Positions 25,222 through 34,000 of a stretch of 42,043 nucleotides of DNA are shown here, in pieces; position 1 is the stretch's first letter; every line of letters starts with the position of its first letter. A program made the position numbers and the translations under genes. The DNA lies in contig CAMWKZ010000021.1 in NCBI GenBank assembly GCA_947174945.1, positions 1-42,043 on the forward strand. The letters are read 5' to 3'. Below the pieces are notes generated by a model. That model did not search any database. It saw only the letters and a list, made by a program, of their open reading frames with translations, and was not told where the DNA came from. The stretch is from an uncultured Prevotellaceae bacterium. GTDB taxonomy: Bacteria > Bacteroidota > Bacteroidia > Bacteroidales > Bacteroidaceae.

Positions 25222-27600
25222 CTATTTCCTCGTTAGGCGGACTTCATAAATCTGGCCGACCTGTCTGCCTTTGTGAGCAACGAACTTCACTCGTACCTCT
25301 TTCTTGTCCTTGAGCATGGAGGCGGGGATTGGGTATTCCTCATGCTTGAACTGCGTGGTGCGCCACTTGCGGGTGTTGTTAACGCTGCACAGCTTGTCGT
25401 CGTCAATATAGATGTCAAACTCGCAGCTGCGCCATTCGTCCTGTCCCCAGAACTTCAGACGGAGCACAAGGGAGTCTTCGCCGCCCGTCTGCATCAGGTA
25501 GCTGAAGTAATGGCCGTCGCGGGCATCACGATAGAATACGCCCTCGGTACTGCCGCGTTCAGACTGGTCGGTCTGCATAGCGTGGTCGGTTTCGGGCTGC
25601 TGCTCTCCGGGCATTACCTTGTCGACGGTTCGGGCCTCCAGTGCCTGACGCTCCTGCTCCTCGCACGCCAGTTTGTTGAGATAACCCTGATAGTCCTTTT
25701 CGCCAAGGGCAAGCCAGTACATCATGTAGCGGGAATCGTGGATTTCAAAGAACGGTTGCAGCTCGCCCGCCATGGCATTCTCCATGCGGGTGCCTATGGT
25801 GAAGTGCAGCGGCTTGCCCTCTACAGGCTTCAGGTCACGGGCAATGTCGTCGATATTCTTGGGCAGAAGGATGGGTGCCTTGTCGAGGGGCAGCTTTCTG
25901 CCTCCAGCATACTGACCAAAGCGGCTGTCGTCGGCCAGCAGCGAACTCATGTCTTCCGTACCCGTCTTCATGCCTAACACGATTGGGCCGTACATGATAG
26001 CCACATACTGCGGCACGTTAGGCATCGGTCTGACCGAGGCACGCATTGGCAGTGAGATTTCGAGCTTGTCGCCCTTCTTCCACTTGCGCGTAATGCAGTA
26101 GTAGCCATCCTGCTCGGTTCCTTTGGCATCGAAGCCTACACCACGCACTGCAAACCCTTCGCACCACGACGGTTTCCTGACCCTCAGCGTGAACTGCCCC
26201 TTGCCTTTGGCGATGACTATCTGCGATGCCTCAGAGTATGGGAACGCAGTCTCCTGACGCACGACGACCCCACGGTCTTTCCAGTTAAGCTCTGAAGCCA
26301 CGAAAAGGTTGACGTCCAACTGCTCCTTGCCCTTGTGCGTCCATACAAACTGCCCGTACTTGCCGTGGTCTTCCATGCCCGTTCCCACGCAGCACCACAT
26401 CGCCATGTTCGGAACGGAATAGTTGCGGTAATGGCGAGGGCGTGCCGACGTGAAGTACACATATCCCCCGTGCTCCGGGTGCTGTGCCGAAAGAATGTGG
26501 TTAAACATGGCCACCTCGTAGAAGTCGCCATACTTACCATTAGGATTCACACGGTTGAGGAACTCCGTCAGCTTCAGCATATTGTATGTGTTGCACGACT
26601 CCGGGCCGTCGATGTCATTAACGTAGTCCACGCACGTCTCCTTGGTGGGGAAGTGCTCACGGCGACTGTTTCCACCGATGGCAAGCGAGCGCTCTCTGGT
26701 CACAATGTCCCAGAAATACTGGCTGGCCTCATGGTAGTCAGCGTCGCCAGCCAGCTCGGCTATTCGCTGGAATCCCACCACCTTCGGTATCTGCGTGTTG
26801 GCGTGCAGGTTGTCAAGGTTGTCCTCATGGCGCTCCATCGGCAGAAGGAGCATCTTGTGGGAGAAGCGTCGGGCGCAGTCGAGATACTTTTGGTCGTTGG
26901 TCATGGCATAGGCATCGGCTAGCACCTCGGGCATACCTCCGTGCTCGTTGCCGAGCATCTGCTCAGCCTGTTCATCGCTAAGGTCGGATGTGATGTCAAC
27001 AGCCCAGTCGCAGAACCTGAGGAACATAGTCTTTGCCTCCTCTCTGCCACCATAGAGCCACGCATCGCGCAGGCCTGCGTACATCTTGTGTATATTATAG
27101 AAAGGAGCCCACGCCGAGAAGTATGGGCCGAAGTCGCCCTTACGGAATGTCGACCACAGTCGTGCGCTTCCGGGATGCCCACCGAGATAGCCCTTGCTCC
27201 ACTCCTCGCCACGCTGGTCGTTGGCCTCCAAGCAGAGCTTCAGCTCGGCCAGCATATAGTCCATTCTCTTTCTGCATTCCTCGTTGCCCGTGGCAGCGTT
27301 CATGGCCAGCGCCGTCAGGTAGTGGCCACCCACATGACCGTCAAGGCCGTCCCAGTTGGGATAGGAGGGCTTGCGCGGCTCCAGTCCAGCCTCCTTGCGA
27401 TAAGGTGCCAGCATTCGGTCGCAGTCATATTGCAGCAGCACTTCGATGTTCAGGTCGCGCGCGTGCTTCAGCGGCCCGTCAAGCAGCGTCACATCGCCCA
27501 GCGGAAATTCGTCACGATACAACTTGTCCTGTGCCACGGCAGTGGTCAGCGACATCTGGGCAGCAAGCCCAATCGTCAATAGTTTTACGGTTTTTCTCAT
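25222..27600 (-). CDS. Secreted glycoside hydrolase GH127/GH146 (DUF1680), putative beta-L-arabinofuranosidase
   Basis: A 792-residue enzyme with a signal peptide (MRKTVKLLTIGLAAQMSLTT...). The catalytic alpha/alpha barrel spans about 30-430: LLDGPLKHARDLNIEVLLQYD, LDGHVGGHYLTALAM, the Glu-x-Cys of GPESCNTYNMLK, and the cysteine pair in MWCCVGTGMEDHGKY. In characterised GH127 enzymes these Glu and Cys residues bind zinc, and one cysteine is the nucleophile. A beta-sandwich region and a C-terminal accessory domain follow. The substrate is likely arabinan or arabinose-decorated pectin. GH127 and GH146 cannot be separated by eye. It lies 27 bases after a rhamnose mutarotase-like gene, consistent with pectin-sugar use. 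Confidence 0.88.
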   Translation of the reverse strand: MRKTVKLLTIGLAAQMSLTTAVAQDKLYRDEFPLGDVTLLDGPLKHARDLNIEVLLQYDCDRMLAPYRKEAGLEPRKPSYPNWDGLDGHVGGHYLTALAMNAATGNEECRKRMDYMLAELKLCLEANDQRGEEWSKGYLGGHPGSARLWSTFRKGDFGPYFSAWAPFYNIHKMYAGLRDAWLYGGREEAKTMFLRFCDWAVDITSDLSDEQAEQMLGNEHGGMPEVLADAYAMTNDQKYLDCARRFSHKMLLLPMERHEDNLDNLHANTQIPKVVGFQRIAELAGDADYHEASQYFWDIVTRERSLAIGGNSRREHFPTKETCVDYVNDIDGPESCNTYNMLKLTEFLNRVNPNGKYGDFYEVAMFNHILSAQHPEHGGYVYFTSARPRHYRNYSVPNMAMWCCVGTGMEDHGKYGQFVWTHKGKEQLDVNLFVASELNWKDRGVVVRQETAFPYSEASQIVIAKGKGQFTLRVRKPSWCEGFAVRGVGFDAKGTEQDGYYCITRKWKKGDKLEISLPMRASVRPMPNVPQYVAIMYGPIVLGMKTGTEDMSSLLADDSRFGQYAGGRKLPLDKAPILLPKNIDDIARDLKPVEGKPLHFTIGTRMENAMAGELQPFFEIHDSRYMMYWLALGEKDYQGYLNKLACEEQERQALEARTVDKVMPGEQQPETDHAMQTDQSERGSTEGVFYRDARDGHYFSYLMQTGGEDSLVLRLKFWGQDEWRSCEFDIYIDDDKLCSVNNTRKWRTTQFKHEEYPIPASMLKDKKEVRVKFVAHKGRQVGQIYEVRLTRK

Positions 27601-27627
27601 TGATTTATCTTATCTTCTGTTGGTAAT

Positions 27628-28026
27628 TCAGTATAGGTAGAACATCCGCTCCATCATCTGCCACTTCTCGTCACTCGTGGCCTCGGCGGCACACTTCTGG
27701 AACTGCGACACGAAAGCCTCCCACTCAGCCTGACGCGGCAGGGTGGCCAGTCGAGCCATCGCCTTGTCCCAGTCGAAGTCCGCTGGTGTCTCGACTATCA
27801 TAAACAGTCGGTTGTCCTTGATGTATATCTCCATCTCGAGGATGCCCACCTCCTTGATTCCGTCACGTATCACCTGCCACGAGTGGTCACGGTCGTGAGC
27901 CTCCACGTACTTTGCTATCAGGGCAGCGTCGTCCTTCAGCTCCATCGTCTGACAATAGCGCTTCACTGGGAAGCCGTACTCCTTACGCGGATAACCGCTC
28001 TTATATTCTTCCATAATCGATTGCAT
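27628..28026 (-). CDS. L-rhamnose mutarotase-like protein (RhaM family)
   Basis: About 132 residues of the RhaM family (DUF718), which interconverts alpha and beta anomers of L-rhamnose or related sugars. Family marks are RYCQTMELKDDAALIAKYVEAH, GIKEVGILEMEIYIKDNRLF and FMIVETPADFDWDKAMARL, then ATLPRQAEWEAFV. The ATG at 28026 is preceded by an in-frame TTG; a start at the internal ATG (MEEYKSGY) is also possible. It has a promoter box just upstream and probably shares a transcript with the GH127/146 gene. Confidence 0.88.
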   Translation of the reverse strand: MQSIMEEYKSGYPRKEYGFPVKRYCQTMELKDDAALIAKYVEAHDRDHSWQVIRDGIKEVGILEMEIYIKDNRLFMIVETPADFDWDKAMARLATLPRQAEWEAFVSQFQKCAAEATSDEKWQMMERMFYLY

Positions 28027-28042
28027 CAATTGTTTTCAGGTA

Positions 28043-28050
28043 CAAAATTA
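28043..28050 (-). promoter_or_regulatory. -7 box for the mutarotase/GH127 operon
   Basis: Minus strand TAATTTTG lies 16 nt before the mutarotase start, in an AT-rich region. Confidence 0.5.
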
Positions 28051-28157
28051 CGAATATTTTCATTAAAAACGGCAACATTCTTTTCTTTATATATTTCTTT
28101 TCTTATAAAATTAATTTAATTAATTATTGCCCCCCTTATAGGGGCAATATAATTATT

Positions 28158-28260
28158 AATTTATTTTTTATTTATTAAATAACACGCGCACGATGTATGG
28201 TAAAGCAATGAAAAGTGCCACTTTTCACCTCGGATTCCTGCACTTTTCAGTGCGAAAAGT
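28158..28260. repeat. Palindromic element at the left end of island B
   Basis: TTTTTTATTTATT and TAACACGC are followed by alternating half-sites: GAAAAGTGC (28210-28218), CACTTTTC (28219-28226), GCACTTTTC (28240-28248) and GAAAAGT (28254-28260). Between them is TCGGATTCCTGCACTTTTC, matching the loop TCGAATTCCTATACTTTCC of the element at 8739-8865. Order and spacing are similar in both. Several alternative hairpins are possible. Confidence 0.55.
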
Positions 28261-28360
28261 ACGCTCAAGCAAATCGACAAGAGCCGATAGGAATCTGCAT
28301 TTTCCTGCGTATTCAAGTCTATTCTGTCCTTATCCAGAAAATGACCATGCTACAAATGCG

Positions 28361-28368
28361 TACTTTTG
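28361..28368 (+). promoter_or_regulatory. Possible -7 box (TACTTTTG)
   Basis: This fits TAnnTTTG, with a short ORF beginning 15 bases downstream. No clear -33 element is seen. Confidence 0.35.
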
Positions 28369-28382
28369 CATCGTCAAAAGAC

Positions 28383-28457
28383 ATGATTCAGAAAACTATG
28401 TTAATAACACATAATGAGACGATTATTCTTGGTCAGTTGGAAAAAAACGTGTATTGA
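28383..28457 (+). CDS. Possible 24-residue small protein or leader peptide
   Basis: An ATG at 28383 opens MIQKTMLITHNETIILGQLE plus NVY-like tail, closed by TGA at 28455-28457, just after a TAnnTTTG box. Amino-acid content is plausible but the ORF is too short to be certain. It could be an upstream peptide or a fragment of a lost gene. Confidence 0.2.
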   Translation: MIQKTMLITHNETIILGQLEKNVY

Positions 28458-28702
28458 TTATTTGTCGTTCCTTAGTGAGATAGCGAAAATTTCTAATGAC
28501 CGATTTGGGCTTAATTCCGCCAACGGGTTGAATTAAGTATACCGCAAGAAAAACGTTATGTCGAGAATTAAAGGATAGGAGAGATAAGCAACGAATAGAC
28601 CAAATAGTGTTTGTAAGTAATAGAAATGTGGCAAAAACTTTAATAATCTTAAAATTAGTGTTAAATGTGACTAATTATGTCGAAAAACAGGGGTAATAAT
28701 AC

Positions 28703-28742
28703 TACCTTTGCACCCATTTTTGAATAAATAGCATTATATTTG
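28703..28742 (+). promoter_or_regulatory. Two tandem -7 boxes before the TIGR04255-like gene
   Basis: TACCTTTG (28703-28710) and TATATTTG (28735-28742) both fit TAnnTTTG and would give leaders of about 80 and 48 nt. Confidence 0.5.
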
Positions 28743-28796
28743 CAGGAAAATATATAAAAACTCTGAACAAATAACGACAACAACTCAATATTCATC

Positions 28797-29576
28797 ATGG
28801 CTTATCCGTTTCAAACTATACCTCATAAGGAGTATCCTAATACTTTCCTTGAGAATACTGCGGTCACCTTAATTTCTAGGAAATGGAATGGTGAGTTTAA
28901 TGATAACTTTACGAATCTTTATCCAAAATTTGTGGAGCGATTCTTTGGGCTAAAAAAGGATGCACAGCTGTTTAAAGAAACACAAGAGGTTTCAATGACA
29001 GCTCCCGAGGATGAAATTACTTTTACATTTCGACCAGACAAGGCAAATCTTAGAGTAGGAAGAAAAAAGTATCATACATTTGTTGATAATATTATTCCAG
29101 AATTACTACCGCTTAAAGATTTTATGTTTGGTGTGATGGAAAGAGAATCGATAGAGAATGTGATGGTTAGGAAACTGAATATATTTCCGATACAGGCAGA
29201 TTCGGTTGAAGAAGTGAAAGAAAACACCCTTGAAATATACAAATACATTTATAATATAGATTTATTGGGTGCTGGTGCTTTGTCAAATGAGGACCTGTCT
29301 CATGACGCACCTTGGATTTTGGATTTCAGAAAAGGATTATTTTCAAACAGTGAGAATGAAGTGACAATAAGGATAGCAATTGCCAGAGCGCAAGGTTATG
29401 AAAAAACTTTCAATGTTGTTCTTGATTCGTCTGCTCGTTGTGTCAATCCCTCTGAAATCGGCGAAGGCGCTGTAGATAGAATTTTATTGAAACTGAATGA
29501 CCAATTATTTGACGCATATCATTGGTGCGTGGGTAATGAAATAATTCAATTAATGGAAAAGGAGAATAAAGGATGA
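28797..29576 (+). CDS. TIGR04255-like sporadically distributed protein
   Basis: A 259-residue cytoplasmic protein. The opening (PNTFLENTAVTLISRKWNGEF), the central strand-rich part (ITFTFRPDKANLRVGRKKYHTF) and the Cys/Trp-containing end (LFDAYHWCVGNEI) resemble TIGR04255 proteins, which occur patchily in genomes and have no established function. AT-rich composition unlike the housekeeping genes suggests transfer. The stop overlaps the start of the next gene by four bases (ATGA), so the two are translationally coupled. Family assignment is by eye. Confidence 0.6.
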   Translation: MAYPFQTIPHKEYPNTFLENTAVTLISRKWNGEFNDNFTNLYPKFVERFFGLKKDAQLFKETQEVSMTAPEDEITFTFRPDKANLRVGRKKYHTFVDNIIPELLPLKDFMFGVMERESIENVMVRKLNIFPIQADSVEEVKENTLEIYKYIYNIDLLGAGALSNEDLSHDAPWILDFRKGLFSNSENEVTIRIAIARAQGYEKTFNVVLDSSARCVNPSEIGEGAVDRILLKLNDQLFDAYHWCVGNEIIQLMEKENKG

Positions 29577-30160
29577 GATACGTAGAAACAAAGAAACCCG
29601 ATAAATATGAATGCTATGGTGCATCAAATAATGGCAATATTATTGCCGAATGCATAATGGCAGGATCTTTTATTCTCACTTTTTCTTTATCCACTCCGAA
29701 GTCATATGCTGCTCCTATCCATAAGGCATCAATAGAGTGGAAAATTGATAATTATCAAACAGAAAGAACCCAGATAGAGACAGTAGCAACTAAGCCTCTA
29801 ATTGATATAGCAAGACTTCCATATATAGCAAAAATAAATCAGATAGGGCAGTTGCAACAAAATTGGAATGGTTGTGGAGCAGAGAAGCCTAATAAGGATG
29901 CGGTCAAGAACGCAAGACATCTTATAGATATCTTGAATCAAGAAATGCTTAAAAGTCTACATCCTGATGACATTTATGCATCTGATTATGGGTCTGTGAT
30001 TCTTGATTTTGAAACTCATAGAGGTCTTGTCTCGGTAGAGATGGGTGACATGACAATGGGTTTTTATACAGACTTTACTGAAAGTGACAATTATGCAGCA
30101 GAAGGTATTAGCACGGATTTTGTGTCCGTTCCGAAGACTTTGGAATTGTATCTGTCATAA
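29573..30160 (+). CDS. Hypothetical partner of the TIGR04255-like protein
   Basis: A 195-residue protein. The second half (LQQNWNGCGAEKPNKDAVKN, then DIYASDYGSVILDF) matches a pattern often found beside TIGR04255 genes: a W-x-G-x-GA motif, a helix, then a strand with G-S/V-hydrophobic residues. The N-terminal part has a weak hydrophobic stretch (ECIMAGSFILTFSLS) that could be a signal-like segment. Function is unknown. The ATGA overlap with the upstream gene argues that the two act together, perhaps as a two-protein module of defence or toxin-antitoxin type, which is inference. Confidence 0.6.
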   Translation: MRYVETKKPDKYECYGASNNGNIIAECIMAGSFILTFSLSTPKSYAAPIHKASIEWKIDNYQTERTQIETVATKPLIDIARLPYIAKINQIGQLQQNWNGCGAEKPNKDAVKNARHLIDILNQEMLKSLHPDDIYASDYGSVILDFETHRGLVSVEMGDMTMGFYTDFTESDNYAAEGISTDFVSVPKTLELYLS

Positions 30161-30221
30161 AGAGAATCATCGGCTAATATCTAAGATTATCGCTAATAAT
30201 GAGCCGTGTATTAGGTGTGTG

Positions 30222-30734
30222 ATGCCGACAAAGATGAAACGTGGTGTCATTAAGGATGACGCGTTTCTGCCGTTGGAGCATGGTACGGGAGCTTCTGTTT
30301 TGCGTTTGAATTATACTACATTAGATTTTTGTGTTGACTATGGTAAGCGGCTGGATAAAGAGAAACATCAGTTGGGAGCATTGATGAAGTTCTGTCAAGA
30401 TGATGTGGACAAAGTGAATGAATGGGCACAGTCAGACGCATCGAATGTTACAAATGAGGAAACTGGCGAGGCGCATGTCAATGGTATGTGTGCCCATTTG
30501 AAGTATTCACCTATGGATGGCATGAAATATGTGAAACAAGATAGAGATTACTATACAGACTCGTGCATTTCAACTCCTATGCATGCTGATTTGGAATTTA
30601 ATGAGCCATTGGAAAAGGGACTCGTAAGAACACGAATGAGGAAATATAACAATGAGTTGATTAAACTTTGTAAGAAGGCATTTATGAAGAATGATGAACT
30701 TGGGGAGTGGACAGATGTAAATAAGGCACCATAA
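30222..30734 (+). CDS. Hypothetical third gene of the TIGR04255-like cluster, possibly decayed
   Basis: The frame encodes MPTKMKRGVIKDDAFLPLEH...CAHLKYSPMDGMKY...HADLEF. I start at the ATG at 30222. The frame is open further upstream, and the residues just before (NNEPCIRCV) look like part of the protein, yet there is no good start codon between the previous stop and 30222. The frame also continues in phase for 28 codons after the TAA at 30732-30734, with protein-like content (AGAFLPKDFRLAPDFYQQKR). Both ends may therefore be damaged, or the true protein is longer. HADLEF and the cysteines suggest no known catalytic motif. Function is unknown. Confidence 0.5.
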   Translation: MPTKMKRGVIKDDAFLPLEHGTGASVLRLNYTTLDFCVDYGKRLDKEKHQLGALMKFCQDDVDKVNEWAQSDASNVTNEETGEAHVNGMCAHLKYSPMDGMKYVKQDRDYYTDSCISTPMHADLEFNEPLEKGLVRTRMRKYNNELIKLCKKAFMKNDELGEWTDVNKAP

Positions 30735-31030
30735 ACTAACGAAGAAGCGGGAGCCTTTCTGCCAAAAGACTTCAGGTTGGCTCCAGACTTTTACCAGCAG
30801 AAGCGATGTTTCTTAGACTAAGACTGTCATGGCCATTGGGCATTTACATTACCATTGTAATCAATAATGCCATTGGTATCGGGATTGTCCAATAAATTCA
30901 GAGCCGTCTTTGCCAAAGAGGTCAAGGATTCGTCCGTAAGCAAAAAGGCAAGACGGATTATTTCGCTGGCGGCATATTTGAAGAAATTCTTGGTTTCTTA
31001 TTCTGTTATAGTGTTTTATGCGCTTTATTT
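30735..31030. other. Gap between the TIGR04255-like cluster and the converging R-M gene
   Basis: This holds an in-phase continuation of the upstream frame to a TAA at 30819-30821, then AT-rich sequence without a credible gene. A plus-strand frame at 30867-31097 (ending in hydrophobic residues) runs into the opposite-strand R-M gene and shows no recognisable motif. No clear terminator is seen. Confidence 0.5.
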
Positions 31031-34000
31031 TTACATCGGTTTTATCATTGATTCGATGAAGGCGATTTCTTCATCGGAGAGATGGTATTTAGCATAAAGC
31101 TGTGTATCTATTTCCGATACGCTCTTACTCCAATCTATATCACTGGAAGATGCAAAATTTTGTAATGGGACAAATCGGAAATTGTTACGCGAAATATTCA
31201 TTGACACCAGTGATTGCAATAATAAAAATCTTAAGAATTTAGTTCTAAGGTACAACATTAAATTATCAGCTTGATTTTTTGAACAAAATTCACCTATTAC
31301 AAGATAAGAATCAGTTGATACTTCCTTGGGGGCTGCAACTTGCAGTGTTGCTATTACTTTAACCTGCCCTTCCTCATTGGTTTCTCCTATATGTCCACTT
31401 AAAACTTTACCCATCAAAACCTTATATTTATTAATAAGATTTTGATTTGCGGTAATATCACTATATTGAAGATATCCAATACCTCTACTGGAATAAACTT
31501 TCATTTCTGTATCTTTATCCGATTTTGATTTTCCTCTTACAGAAGAATCTAAGTTGAACGGATTTCTTGCGAAGACTAAATTGGACAGAACTTCATCAGA
31601 ATGTACCTTCTTTATAATAGGGAGCGCCTTATTATATCTAACAAAAACATCAAATTCATTAAGAACTCGCATAGCAGAAGTTGTTTCTCCATTTACAACA
31701 TTTGAGAACAAACAATCTCCTGTATAGTTTTTATCTCTAAGGAAATAACAAACGCCACCACTAATATTTGCAGTTGGGAAGCAGTCCTTTGGATTGGGAT
31801 AATCAATAATGGAACATAAATTCCTATCATTTAACATACTTGCCCTAAAATCATCTAATCCTTTGCCCCCAGCGTACCACCTCGCAGGCATAATCATTGA
31901 AATATACCGAGAATTTATCTTTTTTGCGATTTCCACAAAGAAATTATATATGGTAATGGCACTTGTTCCAGCACCTCCCCCATCCATTTCTTGATACGGC
32001 GGATTCCCTACTATTGCATTTATTTTCACATTCTTTCCTACTAAGTCGCCCACTTTCTTGATAAAGAGTTCGGGCTGGTTTTTAATTTTATTGATTAAAT
32101 CTTCTGGTGCCCACATGTTGGTCTTTCCTTTGCGGAAACCAAGAAGGGTACGGCGGGTAATGGCTTTTGCCATCGGTGTCTTGCAGATGACAAAAATGTT
32201 TTCTGCAATGACCTTATCCCATGTACGCTGTTCATCCTCAATGCTTGACACTGCGGACAGAGAGTTCTTTACCCTTGTGCGGTAGATGCTGTATGCCATA
32301 TAAAGAGGATATAGGCCAGACTTTGAATTGATTTCAAGGATTCGGGAATCGGGGGCAAAGACATTGGCTGTCACTTCACCATGGTCAATGAAGCGAGGTT
32401 CGGACAATGTAGTTTCATATCCCTTTTCAAAGAAGTTATATCCACCTAAACAATCGCCAAGGTGCATATTCACCACCCGCCATGGCGTAAGCACCGTTTC
32501 CTTGTCGGGATTGCGGAACGTACTGAAAATATCCGTAATGCGTTCAATGCGTTCTTCCACGCTCAACTTATCCGCAGCACGAGCCATGGCACGGATGCGC
32601 TTGCCTGCTGCACAGAATATCTCAGGGTCGTAGTATTTCTTGATGCTGTTAAACTTCTGCTTGGTCACACCTCTCGGCATGAACTCCTCCCACGACTGAG
32701 GGTCGATGAGCGAAGCGAAGTTGTCAATCGTTATTTCCTGAAATTCATTTCGTAGCTCTGCACCATAAATCAGCAAGGGCATACGGATGGAGATACCCCG
32801 AAGAATGGAAATGGCTGCTTCACGATTCTCCCTTTTCTTTTTCAGTTCTTCGAGCCGTTTCTTCTCCTCTTCCGTCAAGGGCTGCTTGTCCTTGCCTCTC
32901 TTCTTTGATTTCTTTTCGAGGTCTTCAAGTTCCTCGTATTGCTCATCGGTCAGCCCCTGATTGTTGACATCCACCTGATTGGTCTTGGGCATGGCCTTGG
33001 TCTGACCGATAATCCTTTTCAGGTCGTCAAACTCCTGCAACTCCAAATCATCGAGTCTCATCAACTCGTCATTATACAAGCTCCTATCCTCAAAACCGTT
33101 GCGGACAACCCTTTCCACATAGACACGCTTGAGTTGCTCCAGCATCTTGGGCACATCGAACTGGCTCATCTTGGCACCTTCGATGGAAATAATCGGGCAG
33201 AAGTTCAGGAACTCGCCCATCATCTTGCGGTCATTACTGCTGGTCTTTCCTGCCTTTGCAGAAATTTTCGCTGTCTCAGCAATGACCTTCAGTGTCCTGT
33301 CAGGTGCGAAGTCAAACACATAGCATTGCTCTTTTACCCGTCCGTTGATGGTGGCAGGTGTCTGTACACGAAAGATGGTCTGCATATAACTTGATGCAGC
33401 GGTATTGTACGAGCCTGACAACATGAATACACCCGTCCACGCCTCGACACTGACACCCGTGGTCAATCGTCCGCAAGACAGGGTGATGGTACGGGTGGCA
33501 TCAGGGTCTTTGCCGATGGCTTCCTCTACTGCTACAAGCGCGTCCTTGTTCTCTTCGTCCTCGTCACCGTCTCCTGCCACGTTCACCACCTTGAAATGTT
33601 GGAACACAGGATGAGATTGCAGCATGACACTCAACGCGCGGGCCTCCTTCACGCCTGGCAACATCCACAGGGTATGGCGGAAGATATTGCGGTAGTCATC
33701 ATTGGCGAACGGGTAGCAACTGTCTTTATCCTCTTTGGTGATAAGATTCAAGAATGCCTTTACGTCTTTCTCATGAATAAAGCTCCCGACTTCATTGACA
33801 CGGAAAAACTCGCGGAAGTTGAATGCCACATCCTCATCCACGAAGTCATGGAGCAACCGCCCGAGGTCGTATGTGTAGATGTTCATCGTGGGCAACGAGG
33901 CGTATGGATTCGGGTCTCCGAAATGTATCGCATCCCACGAAGCCTTTGCCCGTTGCTCCATCACATAGTCCCATGTGTAAATCTCATCCTCCTTGAAGTC

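Larger units (their letters stand above)
28051..28796. other. Intergenic region between the mutarotase operon and the TIGR04255-like cluster
   Basis: About 750 bp without a confident gene. It holds a short ATTGCCCC/GGGGCAAT hairpin near 28128-28148, an AT-rich stretch, the palindromic element at 28158-28260, a possible promoter with a 24-residue ORF (28361-28457), and two -7 boxes before 28797. A plus-strand frame at 28193-28414 runs through the palindromic element and looks non-coding. Confidence 0.6.

Noticed and set aside
28193..28414. 73-residue plus-strand ORF
   Set aside because: It lies across the palindromic element and AT-rich spacer. There is no coding character.
30867..31097. 76-residue plus-strand ORF with a hydrophobic end
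   Set aside because: It overlaps the 3' end of the R-M gene on the other strand, has no promoter or motif, and its hydrophobicity comes from AT-rich sequence.
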